Assembly (NCBI GenBank): GCA_030549495.1
Contig: JAUIRK010000521.1
Span: forward strand, 162,654-226,653
Source of the DNA: Nectonema munidae
Lineage: Eukaryota; Nematomorpha; Nectonematoida; Nectonematidae
DNA: 64,000 nt
Direction of reading: 5' to 3'
The translations under genes were made by a program, and so were the position numbers. Of the stretch, positions 34,301 to 49,300 are shown in pieces. The number at the start of each line of letters is the position of its first letter. Position 1 is the stretch's first letter. A model generated the notes under the pieces. That model was not told the DNA's origin and did not search any database. It saw nothing but the letters and a program-made list of their open reading frames with translations.

Positions 34301-37300
34301 TCGAGTACATAGAACGCTGCTTCACGACTGACTCGAATTGGTCGCTAACAAAGCTTAGGCTGTTAGCTGATGCATAAGCGCTTTCCGATAGAGAATTGAA
34401 ATCACTTATCGACACACTTTGATTGGAAGTAAGGAGTAGGCTTCTATCTTCCGAGTTCGTATGAATCATTTTTCTCCGTATCAACTTGCAATCATCTTTC
34501 ACTGCTTAAATAATAAAGATCATGCTATTGCGATAATTGTTCAGCCATTTACCCTTTCAGACACATTGGCCAGCATGTATAGTTATATGAAATTTTCATT
34601 CCAAAAGGAAAAGCAGATGATTAATTTTCCAAAAACCAATGCATCAAAGGGATAAAGGCGAGGTTTTAGAAAAGGAATCGTCTGTTCATCTTTTTCAATG
34701 AACTTTTATATTAATTAGAAGGCTATTTTTTGAGAGAATGGTATCACATTGCGCTTAGAAAGGGTTAAAGACATGTTGGGCAAGAACATTTCTATTTGGA
34801 TGAGAATAGCACATGTCAAAATTGTCTAAGGACTTGATATATTTAATTTTCACTAACATCAAAAAGTTGACTGGAAAAACTTTCAAATATTCAGTCACTA
34901 AAACCTTTTAAATATTACCTACCACTCTACGCCCATATTTCTGATAGATTTTTAGCCGTTGTCATTTTGTTGACTTCGCATACTCAAAAATAGTAGATAA
35001 ATTATGTACAGTCAAATTGTTCATTTATTTTGAGAAAATTACAGGAGACAAAAAATGTGAAAATTTTATATTTTGAAATTTTTTTCTTTATCAATTCATA
35101 TCTTTTTAAAAAATTGATACTAATTGAAATTAATAATAATTGATTGTACTACTACACAAAAAATATTATGAAATAAGAATTTATAAAGAAAAATAATAAT
35201 TATACAATATGCTATAATGATACAACAAAGCAAATATCACTTTACTTTTCCCTCACTTCCTTCCTTCGACACATAAGGGAAAAAAAATTTACCCCTTTAA
35301 ACCCAATTTTTTTTGGAAAAAAATTCCATCACAATTTTTTGTTGTGGTAACCTCAAAGAGTTAATATCATAAAATATTAAAAGAAATATAAAATATTAAA
35401 GAATATTAAAGAAACATTTAAAATGCAAGGCAACGTTGCATTTGATACATTTATGCTTTGCACTCTGAAGATGACAGTAAGCACATCTTGTTTTTTTTCT
35501 TTACTCACTATGAAATGACCCATTTGATCATTCTGTATTTCATTCACAATTTTTTGTTGAAAGGTAACTTTTCTTTTTTTTTAATTTTGAAGTTTTTGCC
35601 AAAGATTTGAAAATAGGTTTGAACCACCGTTCTAGTAAAGCAAAGAAAACTTTTTTTTGTCATCTTTGTCTCTTGTTTTTTGCAGAATGTATGCGTTAAA
35701 CATAGAAGACTATATCAAAAATATGGCCAATGGAAAACACCATTGCTTAGATCTAATGCTTGGTCGATTACAAGATAATGCATAATTTTGTAAATCCGTT
35801 CCGCCCATGCCTCTATTATAATTTATAACAGCAGCTGGAACGTTATCATCAATCATTCTTTTGTCTTTTTGACTCCAACGTTTCTTTTTTTCCAAGGGAT
35901 GAATTCCAACGCAGTTTGAACCAATTATTACAAGACCATTATCCTTCCATCTTATAATTACTATTACGTTTTTCTCTGACGTGCACCATGATTGGAAATC
36001 TCCTCTTTCGGCTTTCTTCATAATTCTCATAGGACAATTTCCGATCCTATCAGAACGAAAAGTACCTGTCACAAAAAACTTTCTACGAGATAACTCTTCA
36101 AAAAGCTTCAATGATGTGAAATAGTTATCCAAATATATATGATATGTCTGATCTTTTGGAAGTCGATCCAAAAGTTCTAAAACAGTTCCAGCTCCTCCAC
36201 CAAATTCTTTTTTATAAATGTTACCTTCACCATTGGAACCTTGGAAGACTTTAAAGGTGATAAGATAGCCATCAAAAGAGTTATGCACCATAATTTGTAC
36301 CCGAACCTGATGGGTTTTTGTCGCACTGCTTGTTTTATCTGGCACCCATACTTTCCAAAGTAAGGCACCATCGTTTCACCAAAATCAACTTCTTTTACGT
36401 TTGGACGCTTTTCAATAAATTTTTTGTTAAGCATATCAATAATTGGACGAATTTTAGCACATTTGTCCTTTGGATCTTTGATATCAGGATCATAAAAGTA
36501 AATATATTTAAAATTTTCATCGAATCTATTTCTAGACATTGCACTTGTGATAGCTGCATTTTACGTATCAGTCGCTAGTTCCCAATACATTCAACGGCTT
36601 CTACACCATGATTCACTGAGCAAAATAAATGAAAAAAAACTTTGAGATCAGAATTTGATAGCTTGAAGCCAAAATCTAGTTTTTTTCTGGGCATATTTTA
36701 TACTAAAATTGCAGATTAGATCTAAAATATCATCGGAGAAAAAATACTTCTGCAGCTTCAACACATGACAAAGAATCGACAAAATTGTCTTCATAATTTT
36801 TATTCATATAACTTGTTAATAATAATTTTTTTTCAATAACTCTTCCATGCTTTTTTACTACTTTGCCTTGCTGATTCAGTGAAATAGTCATCATCATTGA
36901 CATAATACACAACTTCAGCTTCCAGCATTCTCTTAGAAAAGTTATATATACTTTGATTTTCTTCGCAATCATCTTCTTCTCCTGAATCTTCTTCGGTCTC
37001 TTCATTGTCATTTGGCGGTAAAATATATATAATTACTTCCCTTCCTTCAGCACAAATTTCTTCAGATATATCACTTGCCAATACAAATGACTCAACGCAT
37101 GCTCGTTTTTCTTTCTTTCAAATTTCGATAAATTTCATTTAGATTAGCCATTTAGAAACAAAAGTCGGAAAGGCACAATACAATTATTCAAAAAGAGAGT
37201 GTGAAAGAGCTTATAAATATACGAACGTAGTGAGCAATATGTGAGAACCAATAGATGCAGGTCCCTCCAAGTGTTGCCTAAGGATGACAGCAGTGAATGA

Positions 37301-40300
37301 TCATGATTCATTTCCTCTATTTATGAGCGAGTAAAAAAGCTTATAAATATACAAATGTAGTGAGCAATAAGTGTGAGACTATCGATGTAGATCCCAGTGT
37401 CATCTAAAGATGACAGCAGTGATTGATCATCAATTACTTCCGCTATTTATGAGCGAGTATTATGTTGCTTCAGTGAAACATTTTTTCAAAACGTTTTTTA
37501 GGCTGTTAAATTTGCCACAACCTCTGTATTCGGCTAAAATTATTTCTAGACTTAGAATTTATTCGGAGAATAGACAAGTAGACATTACAATGAAAAAACT
37601 ATTGTTGCATGTATATTCATCGAATAAATTAATTTTACAAAAAGCGCGTGTGCAAAATAATTTTTTCTTCTAGTTTCGAAATTTAATGTAAAGTTTAGTC
37701 ATTCTTTAAATAAGCATTACAATTAAATTATCAGATTTAGATGAGCTTCATAACGTTTCTAAAACATAAAATCAAAGATTTTTTTGAAATAAAAAAATTT
37801 AGTGGAAAATAGTAAAATTATAGGTGTCACTTATAGGTGACGTTGAGCGAATACGGCAGAGAATAAATTAACACTTACATCCTATCGTAAAATGAAAAAA
37901 AAATAAAATATAAGAGATGAAACCTTTCCCATGATAATCTATTTTGTTGACTTTGTATATATTGGAGAGGGATGTGGAAAAGTAGTTGTTTCTGCGAATC
38001 TGGGATTCAGAAACAGACGTCTGTTTGACTTTTGATGTTGCAAAGGTTGGATAATTTTTGGATCTGTAGCTGAAGCGCGTACTATAAATAGCATTCGGGT
38101 GGTAGCCTCGGTACAACGATCTGAAAAAGATGCATTATTTATGCAACGAAAGAATTATAAGACTTTAAATTAAATGACGTAGATGACGTTTAGTGCAATC
38201 CCATCAAATGTTTAGAACACTCATGGCTAAAAAGTTGCTTGTGCAATACTAAAATTATTTTAAAAATTCCGAGCTGCTCTTTCCCGAATATGTCAATGAA
38301 TATTTCCAAAAAAAGAAGGCAAATAAGTAAAATAGCATTGAAAATGTTTTACCCTTACTGACTTTATTGTGTAAGCTCTCTTGCGTTTAATTTTAAACAA
38401 CCTGCATTATTTCATTGGCTCTGTTAAATTATAATTATTTAAATACTTAAAAAATACAGACGCCGTAATAGAAGTTTACAAATCCACAATTTTGGCATTG
38501 CTTTTTCCAGGACTACTTTTTTATCAATTAAAAATGAAATGTTGGTCATTTTATGATCAGTGGCTTTTTGGGCACACTGCGCTTTCGCTTCTGGTTTTAT
38601 AGATAACGTCACAGGCCGGCGTACTCAATTTAATCTTAGTCACCAGTTGGGAGAAATCATATACGTCCTTTGAATTGACAAGATTAGAAACTACGTTATA
38701 ATTTTTAACCTTTTTCCTAAACTTCAATTTCTCATTCCAACTTAGGTAGATTAAAATATTACACATGCCAATGCACGGGTACAAAGGGGCAATTGACAAA
38801 AAAGGAGATATTTGGTGAGTTAAAATGTAGCAGAAAACAACACTCGAGTCATTAACAAAAGGAAAAATCCCAACTCAAAAGCGATGAAGCTTCGTTGATT
38901 TGCGACAAACAAAATTAAGCCTCAACTGTCTGTGATCTAGTGCTGCTGGGTTGAGAGATGCACATTCTACGAGTAAAAGAAAACAATACCCTGAAGTGGT
39001 GAAGCATTGCTCCGTTCTGTTGTTAATTTTGTCAATGCCAAAATCGTCATCTTTGAAGACGATGCGTTTTTGAGATTGTGAGGCGTTCATTCCAGAGCTA
39101 TGTGTACTGGACGAGGTTGATTGCAATAGGATGGATGATAGTGAAGACTGAGAGGGTTGCAATTTTTTCTTTGAAGATCGTAAGGAAAATTTACAAGCAG
39201 CATCTAAAATCGATTTTAAAATAATTACTTTAGATTATGGTGAATAGTGAAGGCAAATTGAAGAGAAGGTTTGTGCAAAATCCGGGTCCGTCTTCTTCCT
39301 TGGCGAGTATGTGGAGGATATGTTTTTGATTTGAAATTTAAGAGAGGATACGGGACAGAGAAGACTTTTTTTTTAAATTTACCGGTAGATAAAAAAAGGG
39401 CAAAGAATATTTGTTTAGCATCTGTTGAAAAATCAAAGTGTTCTATTAGCTAAAATTAATATTTGTAACTTCGTATATTGTTTCAAAGTGAAAATCTGTT
39501 AATTGAAAGGTTTATAGATAATCATGAATTAAGAAAATTGTGAAAAAAATATAAAATTGAACTTTCTAGCACACAACTTGAAAATTATACGAGTTATAAA
39601 AACAGGACATTAAAGTACTAGTAACTTTGAAAATCGCATATCTGTTTCTCCATTGCGTGTTATAAAATACATTTGAGCGCATCTAGTGAAAGAAACATTC
39701 CTCTTGCAAAGATTTTACTTATGCAGAGAATTTTATAAAAGGAATTTTTCGATCGAGTTTAAAGTTATGAGTATATATAAATATCAATTTTAAAATCAAT
39801 ACATCAGGTAATATGAAGAAGCGTCCAATCAATATAGCTGAAGATTAGAAAACAACCGAGAAAATTCGGACTACAAAGATTCAAAAGAGAAACAGCATTC
39901 GTAAAAAACGTGGGACGGATAAGGACGGTCTTTTAAAAAAATTTGGATAAGGCTGATTTAGGTCCTTAGCGGAAGCTTCATCAAATCCACTTACCCACAT
40001 TTTGTATGTACATGATATGCATCAGGGATGATAAAATAACAACGTAAATATTTTATTTATATTTATATATCAATACATTTTCTTTTCATTTAAATTATAA
40101 ACATTGGTAAAATAACGAGATACTAAAAGTTTATTACAAAAATATTATTTCTGAAAATGCTAATTAAAAAAAAGGTAATAGTTAACAGATAATGAGAGTA
40201 TTTTAGCGATGTTTTAGAAACATAGATTTATAGGCTATTTTCTGTTCTGCTGATAATTATGCAAATATTATTTAGTTTGAAACATAAAGCATTAAATTAC

Positions 40301-43300
40301 TATTTATTAATTCAATAAGATGGCATACGTTTTAACCCTTACAGGCAAAATAGTACACTGGTGTCCGTCAAAATCAAAAACACTAGGATATGTAAAAACT
40401 GTTTGAAAATTGAAGAAACAAAATAAACTTTTTAAAATGAATTTCATTGTAAGTTATAAAATTTGGATAGATACTTTTGAAGAAAGTTTTTTGAGAGGTG
40501 ACGCTTTTATCGCTTCGATTGTCATAAATCGACAAGTCACTGCCTTGGTAAGAATTTATTCCATGTCTTAAGGAATACAAATCTTGCTCTGATCTGAATG
40601 TATTTTCGAGTTCCTGGATTTTATTCGTAATTTCAGCCAACTAAAAAAGAGATAAGTCATGAGTAAGTGAAGATTTTCTCCAAACTAATTCAGGCTTAGA
40701 ATGCAGGTATGATTTTTTGAAGGGGAACATCATTTTTTAGAAGGAAGAATTTAATTATCGTGAGTAAAGTTGGTTAGATACTGGGTTTCGATAACTCAAG
40801 GTCTTGGGTTCGATCCCGCATCAAGCCTAATTTCCTCATAGTTCGATACAAGCGGTGCAATTGCGCCTTCTCGATGAAAACACGGCACGGTACCTTTACC
40901 TTTATCCAATCGAATTAACTGAATACTTCGTTATAATAAAAATGAATAACAATACTTATATTGCAATTAAAAAACTATTTTTTTCGGTTGTAGTAATATA
41001 GGAAATATTTAAATTAAAAAAGAAAGGAAATATAAAAAAATATTAGTGGATTCGATATTTCCAATCAAGCGAATTATTATGCAATTGAATTGATTTTTTT
41101 GGAGAGTATGTAAAAGGTGATTTGTTGCATTCATTAGATTAGGATTCGTTTTTTTCTATTGTGTTCAATAAAAAGATTTATTGATAATACGCTTAAAATT
41201 TGTGAAAAAAATCATTAATTTAAATAAATATATTTAAAAAGTGGCAAAAACAATAAAATTTTGAGAGTTGACGTATTTACCCCCGTTTTTAGCGCTATTT
41301 TATCTGTTTTTTTGTTTTCGAACGTTCAATAATACATTGGGTATATATTCACAAACTGTGGCTGGAAACTCGGTCTGAGAAAATTAGGTTTAAAGTGAAA
41401 AATTATAGTCATCATATGTATAGCCATATTTTTAGTCTTCATATTTGCTTTTCCGAAGCTCTTTTCGACGACAACATCATTTTTCTAGATTTTCAGACTT
41501 TAAAATTCAAAGCGAATTTGAGACCGCGTATTCGAAAAGCGAATTTACAGAGAGCGACTTTGTCTAGACTTAGAGCCTCATAAACAACTTTCTATTTTAA
41601 ATGTACAGTTACACACACTTTGGAAATACAAACGAAATTGCCAAACTTTAAAGGAAAAATTAAGAATCCTAAATAGTTGAAGGTAGTGATGTACAAAAGC
41701 ATGATATACTTTCAATTTTTAGTTTCAAGGTCACGACGTAGATGGCAGTAATTATGTGAAAAATCTATCTGTTTTACCTTCTTCTTGGAGTCCATGTATG
41801 AAGATTTACGAGATTTTTTAACTTTTCTAGATATTTCCGGATCTGATGCGAGACAAAAAGCAGCAAAAGTGATTTTCTTCTGAATCTCAAACTGAACTTT
41901 CAATGCTTTGAGGTTATTATTGAGCATAGAGTTTGACTTCATAGAGATAGAAAAGTTTTGATAGCTGGAATCATCATAATCCAATTCTTGTGTTTCCATT
42001 AAAATATCCTTGATGACGTTATCTGATAATTGAAAAGTCGTTCCTATCCTTCTTCTGATGGATGGAACTTCTTCATTAGGATCAAGTGGCGTTTCAACAG
42101 GCAAGGATCCAGTTACCTCCTTAAATTAAGGGTACGCATTTATTGGAGGTGTAAGGGGTGAAAAGTAAAATTTAAAATAACACTTTATTAGGAAGACAGT
42201 GGTAATAGAAGGGAAATTTAACACCCAAAATTCTCTTGATTGAATGTTTCCCTAACATCAGTGATATTTAATATGGATCTCGGACCATTAGTTGACTGTC
42301 CACACCCAGCTCAAATAATAGCCAGGCTTAGATAATCTGCAACCCGATAAAGCAAATAACCTTAATATACAGACAAAAATGATAGCTTTATAAATTTATT
42401 TACACCTGGAAACAATTTATACAGAATGTTGCAGAATTATGATACCTAAAAGTAAAAAAACATTTTTGAGGACGCCAAAGCAAAAAGTTTGAGAAACATT
42501 ACATCTATACAACTTATCTTAATAAAATTTATTGTGTATATTAAATTCGTAACCAAACATTTTTCCTCTTCTATTTAGTATATTTAATCAAGTAAATTAA
42601 CTTTAAAATTTATACAGTAATCAAAAGCGTTTTAGTTATCCAAACAAATTAAGCGAAAATGTGATACTAAATACGAATTTTGTATAGAAGAAAAATGACA
42701 TTGTGCATGCATTAACATCAAATAAAACAAATCTTCTATCATTACATCAAAGTATGCATGGACCAGGAACTTAAATTTGAAAATAGAATCACCTACAATT
42801 AATAGTCAATTGAAAAAAATAGAATAAAAAATATTTACAGCTTCTTTGAAGCATATTTCTCGCAATTCCAATTTCTTGTTTTCCAATTTTTCTTTGGTTG
42901 CCTCGAGTCTTTTCTTGAGAACAGCATACCTGTCCTTTTGAGATACTTAAAGAGAGGAAGAGCATTATACGCCATTTTGAATATCAAAAAAAGACTCACT
43001 TATTTCTTTGGAATCTAAAGTGTATTGAATTTTTAAGGATTCTTGACTACTTAATGATGATAAGTGTGAAATTATATCAATGATAGAGGTAGAAGGAAGA
43101 TTGTTCGGCTAAAAAGAAAATTCAAAGTTCATTATCAAAATGCAAGAGATTTCAAACAAATGTGCAGCTTACTAAGATGTAGTTATACAAAGTGCTCATT
43201 AAAATTTATATCAACTTGTTTGCAGACAACGTTACAATTTGATTAAACAGTGAAAGATAATAATATACACACTAATGGCTTTTAAATATCAATAATTAGA

Positions 43301-46300
43301 CGAAAATGTTTACCTGAGCTGATCTATTTTCCAAATAAAACTGATGTTGGCTAATTGCCATGGACCAGATGTTGTAAGTTTTGTCGGCACAATCGCTATA
43401 CCAGGATTTGACTAATAAATTTGAAACGCCTGAGTAAATGCTATTTCGATATGAATTTTTAATATTGGAGTTGGATTGAGTATTAATTCTTAAATATAAA
43501 TTTAAAAACAAAAAATAAAAAGGGGAAAAAATAGGAAAAATTTGACATAGAAAAAAGTGTATGATTAACAATTATAAAAAGTGTATATTTTAAATAAATT
43601 GAAGCTCGATTGTAAATATTGCGGTTTCACAAGCTATTTCAGATGTTTTGATCTCTTCGAAGAAATTGAACGAAACTTGTGTATTGATCCAAATGTTAGT
43701 CACTTTTTATCAATACTATAACCGTAACTAGGGTTCGTAAAAACTCAAAAAAGTATAGTAATTTAAAATATACCCTTTAAAAAATAGAAAAATCTACCAA
43801 CTACAGCACATGTCTTTAAAAAGATCAAAGATAGGAATTTTAAATTCGTGTAGATGCTTACCCTGCCACCTCTGGTTATGCACGCAGTTTAATCCATCAT
43901 TTTACCTCGGCAAAATGCTTTTATATGGCAAAAGGCAAAATACAATGTATTATACTACTAGTATTTAGTACACACATACATGTATTATAAAAAAATATAT
44001 CACTTTTCTTTAAAAAAATTCACAAACCACTTACTTATCATGAACTTCGATAGAAAACTTTTTATCTCGGTAATAAATATTTTCCAAGTATTTCCAAGCA
44101 AAAAACTGTAAACTCGTTTCTTTGTCCGGAAAAAGATAAATATGAATTCCATCCACGCTGATTGCAAGGTGATAGAGAGTATTATTTTTGTCTTTGGCGC
44201 TGTAAAAATGCTTTCCATATGTGGTAAGTAATTCCACAAGCTTTAAATAACTAAAATTAAAATGCACAATTACACCTTTAGCCATGGAGGAGTTAATGAA
44301 TCAAAGCTTACTTGATGATAGCTTCTCCTTTTGAGAGCTTTTCGATGCTTTTGTAAATGTCAACCACGTTCTTTTCGCTAAAATTAAAGTTTACATGTTT
44401 TAAAGAAAAATACTAAATCAATAATTATAACAAATTTTAAAACTGCAATCATTTATCTACAAAAATACTTATGAATTGGCTGCAACAAATATGCATAAAG
44501 ATGCCCATAAAATGGGGTTAAGATTTTGAAATTTTCTTTCTGTTCATAATAAAAATAAACTTTATACGTGAACAGAATCAAGTATATAGGAAATAAATTT
44601 TGTAGGAAAACCCTTAGCTTTTGTAGGCATTTTCTATCTATATTCTAGAAGAATCGGTTTATAGTCGTAAAATTTTATTTATATACAAGAGTTTTTGATT
44701 AAACTTATAATACATAAATGCATAGACATTATACGGTAATATTATTTCCAAAAACAAAAAAAGACAGACTTTCAATGTATGCATGTTGCAAGTTATATAG
44801 AAATTTTTGAAATAAATAAATTAAGATTGAGTAAAAATTTAGATGAAGAGTTATTATAATTTCTTTTGATCTGTTTTCAATAAGAAATTCCATTCATTAT
44901 CCTTCACTATTTATTAATTCCGAGGACAAAATCAGGTATGCGTTATTCAGAATGTGTCTTTATCAAGCATGTCATTTGTCATTGAAAGATACATCATTAC
45001 AAACATTCAAATCTTTCTAAAAAGAGAGTACCATTCGAAAATTGAAAGTTGTTTCAGAACTTTTGACGGAAAGACAGGAAGTCGTTTGAGTTGATTGTAA
45101 GCTTCTTCAACGCTAGAAAGTATATTTTCGAGATGAGAATAGAGAATAGAAGGTTTAAGTCATAAACAATACCTTATAAATTTTCCGTGTGTAGCATGTA
45201 GTACAAGCGCAGCAAGCTTGAAAACCAAGTTTGTATCACAATCAATGTCACCCTAAAAAGTGGTGTTACATTTATAAAAGTTTGAAAATCAGTGTTCTCG
45301 ATCATACGCATTTCTATACTTATGCATTTTTGTGATTATAAAATGATAGTATTTTTAAACATTGTAATATTTTAGCCAATTCAAATAAAAATTGAAATAT
45401 TTATTACCTTGTCTAGACGAGTGAGAAACGTTTATATAACTTAATCAAATTTTCTGTACTCTTTTTTATATCATTTGCGGACGTCCGCTGGAACTTTATT
45501 GAAGTTGGGCAAAAAATAAAAATGCTGTTATAAAAGGACCAAAAACAAGAAATTAAATTCGTGAGTATTGGAAATTTAATATCCTTCATTTAGTATAAAA
45601 TAAAAACGCTTAAAAATTTAAAAGCTCATCCACAATAATATATAAACAGTAGTATTTTTGACAACAATTAAACATATGTTAGAAAATAATAATTATCTAC
45701 GGCTTCGTAAAAATACATATATTTATAATCTACCCCTACGGACTCCTAGGGGACGCGCATAATCATTTGCTCTATATTAGATAGTTGGTTGACAAATAAT
45801 CATATGCGAATTCTTAACACAATTAAAGTATGTTGTATGTTCTCCTGTTTTAAATATTTACAGATTTCTTTCATCCGAGCTGACTTTTTTTACCTTTTAT
45901 TTTGGATTTAACACATATGAAACCCTTAGTTTAGTTATGATTGTGAAAGACATCGCGTATATGGCAAGTCTCAATATATCATTTTTTATAACTAAAGGTG
46001 GAAGTATGAGCTCGAATACTTCTATAACAATTTATTTGGCAGTGATATTGAGATCATAGAGACATGTAAAAATAGTTCCTTTGATCTCGAAAAATTTTAA
46101 TCAAAAGGTGGAATTTAAAATGTTAAATTATTGCAGTTTTCTACCAAATTAGAAATTGGCTTAGAGGTTAAATGCATTTAAAAAAACAGCTTTAATTTGA
46201 CATTTGAATTCAAAACAAAAAAGATATTCTTTTATTAAAGAAATTTAAAAGAAGCATTACACTAAAAACGAGAGACTTTGCTTGTAGATAAAAGAGGTAG

Positions 46301-49300
46301 ATGACATTTGCATCATTCAGGAAGGAAATTGTAGGTATAAAGTATCTAAAAAATTCAAAATTAACATATGTTATAAAGTATCACATGTTATGTTAGCGAT
46401 TGTGAACGTAAAAAAACAATTATATATGTATAAAGTAAAGAAAATTTAATATTGAAATAATAAAGATCAAGTTTGTAAACAGATGGATAGGTTTGAAAAA
46501 AAAATTTATTGAGTATTTAAAACCAGTGTGGGCCCTTTGTTAGTTAATTAGTTAGTGTTTAGTTAGTAAAACGGATAGTTTTTGAGTTAGAGAAATGGTT
46601 TGCAAGTATATTTATAAAATTGAAGTTTTTTCAAATTTTACGCTGAAAAGTCGTTGGACGTAAATATTGGTGTAGAAAATCACAACACAAGAAAGTTTTT
46701 ATTTATAGGATTATTGTGAATTAAAATTCTCACACTTGACTTGAATACGATTCCTGAGATCAGTAATGCCGGATAAACCTAAACGTACTTTATTGCCAAA
46801 AATCTTAAACTTTGAAATTCCTTTTTTATGAGTTTAATTCGAAAAAAAATTAAATACTGAGGCACCCAGCCTCAGAGAGATTCATTCTGATGCACCCAGA
46901 GATTTCTTATCGTCCTCCATCACCATCTTCATCTCTTTCAAATAAATATTGTGAATAACGGTAATTAATATTTTTCTTAAATAATTTGTAAAACAAACCT
47001 CCTAAACGAAATTTCCTCCGATTTTAAGCGAGCAACCCTAATGCGATTAAATCAATCAACTGTCCTTGGTAACTAATTTGCAATAAATATAAAAAGCATA
47101 TCGCCCTTGAATATCCATCTCCCAAAAGACGTACCGCAAATAAAAAATGTGTAAAAACATTATATAAAATCTCTCATTTTAAATTTTGTTGGAGTGATTT
47201 TTTTACAAGTCACTATTAAAAATTCCATATCAAAGACACATTTAGTTAAAAAATGTTGTTAGCGTGAACAACGAGGCGAAATATGTATTTTAAAAAAATA
47301 GTATAGCAGAAGGAAATTTTTTACGCGCTCTTGTTTAAGAAAGTAAAGGTAACATTGCTTGTAATTAAATTGGGGTTGCCAGATGTCCCAGTTTTTTCGA
47401 AATTGTTGCGGTTTTATTTTTGCAACAAAGAAATCTCGAGCGATTTAGAAGAATAAGGGTTTTCCAATAACTAATCTTATAGTTCCAAAAAAGGGTGTTA
47501 TACAAATTTAACTACTAATATGAATGATTTTTTTAGAATAAAAACGTCTTTCAGAGCATTTTTAATATATTTTTGAAAGGAATAAAAAATGTGTTCATAA
47601 CTTTTTTATAGACCATTTTTGTCCCGATTTTATTAATTTAAACCCAACTAACTTGCTAGCAAAGCAATTATTCTGGCAGCAAGCATATTTGTGGCAATAA
47701 ACAATGGATGCGTTGATATAAAGATACGTTAAATTGAAATATGCACACGCTAATTGCCCAAAAGAACAATTAAGATAATAGCATTGAAATGGGTGAGAAA
47801 ACTGGAAAACAATTTTATCATAACAAAATTAAAAGTTAACAAGTATAGGGAGGGAATAGCGTGGAAGAGCTTCTTTTCATATTTGCTTTTATCATTAAAT
47901 ATACACATCCATCCACATAGCACAAAAATACGACAATGAAAAAGGTAAATCTTTTGTAGTAAATAAACGTGGGAAAATTGACAAAAATCTTTATTGCAGC
48001 CTATTCTTCTTAATACAGAGAATGCCTTCACAATTACTTCGAGCATATGAACACGCACAAACACACTCCTAGCGATGTGCACAATAAAATATATCATAGT
48101 GAAGGCCGATATTGGCGTTTGCATGAAAGGCATAGCCAAATATTCCCTATCCAGGAATGCTCCTAAATGAAGCGAAAATCAAATTCTTTTGATTGATTAC
48201 AATTGAACTTAAACGATCCAATTATTGCATACCTTGAAAAAACTTAAATAAAACTGGTGCGCTTATCACACCCAAGTTTCTTTATCTAAGTGAAAATATT
48301 ATATTTAAGTTATTTAAGTGAAAATATTATATTATATGTGTCATCATCATATTTGTTAATAAATTTAATCATTATCAATTCTTTGTAAAATGACTAATTT
48401 TTTCCTCCACAATATTTTTATGTTATAGTAGGAATCATTGAAAGTGTTTAAATCAGAAAAAAACAATTTTTTTCACAATTTAATTATTTTTAAAAAGTAG
48501 ATATTTACTTTGTAATCTAGCTAGCTAACTAGTAAGTTAATGAAAAAAAGGTTCAAAGGAATTAAAATCAACTAGCACATAAAGCCTAACTGACTAAATA
48601 AGTATACAGCGCTTTTGAACAATAAGTATCCCGGTTCATCAAAAACTCCAAATTTTAACTCATTAGAGCTTTTCTGAATAAAGCATTTTTTCTAAAAATG
48701 GGTAACCTCTTGAGTCGTTTTTCGAAAATCAAAAATAAGTTGAATAAGATATGAGATAACTTACTTAACGAGAAAATGAATAATGATAACTTCATCTTTT
48801 TTAAGATTTAGTAGAAAATCGTGATCGAGAACGAATCGATCCAACTGAAACCAAAAAGTTTGCCGCCTAAATGTACAAGTAATTAGTTTGGGTAAACTTT
48901 GCAATGTGCAAATTGAGATGTATCTTACGTTTTGCATTTGAACGCAAGTCCAAAATATGCTTTATCTTTCAAGTTCAAATGAGAAATAGCGATATCTAGA
49001 AGTTCGCCTGCATACAATTTGGGCTACAAAGAGATTAATCAGTCAATAAAAAACATCAGCATGTGAGAAAACAATATTAAAATATATATGAATTATTCCA
49101 AAATTTTTAGGATTTTTTGGAATCTTGTTGTTTTTGACCAATCCCTCCCTCCCTTCGATAAAACATGTCATTTTTTTCTTACTAGATTTACTAATTTAGC
49201 TAATTATAGGAGTAATTTTAGAAAAATCAGGTACATGAAAACATGTATCAAAGATTGATTTGAATGAAAATAAAACACAAAGTCCTCTTTTCTTCTTAAA

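Noticed and set aside
38557-38799. 80-codon minus frame between FRMD4 exons 14 and 15
   Set aside because: Exons 14 and 15 already join in phase across it (GG plus A), and no conserved motif was seen. An alternative exon cannot be excluded.
40771-40817. tRNA gene suggested by A and B boxes
   Set aside because: There is no cloverleaf with an acceptor stem, and the sequence is repeated elsewhere with the same non-tRNA body, so it is a SINE.
47750-48139. 129-codon minus frame with several hydrophobic stretches, inside an FRMD4 intron
   Set aside because: The hydrophobic character follows from T-rich sequence, the frame does not fit the FRMD4 phases and no family is recognisable.
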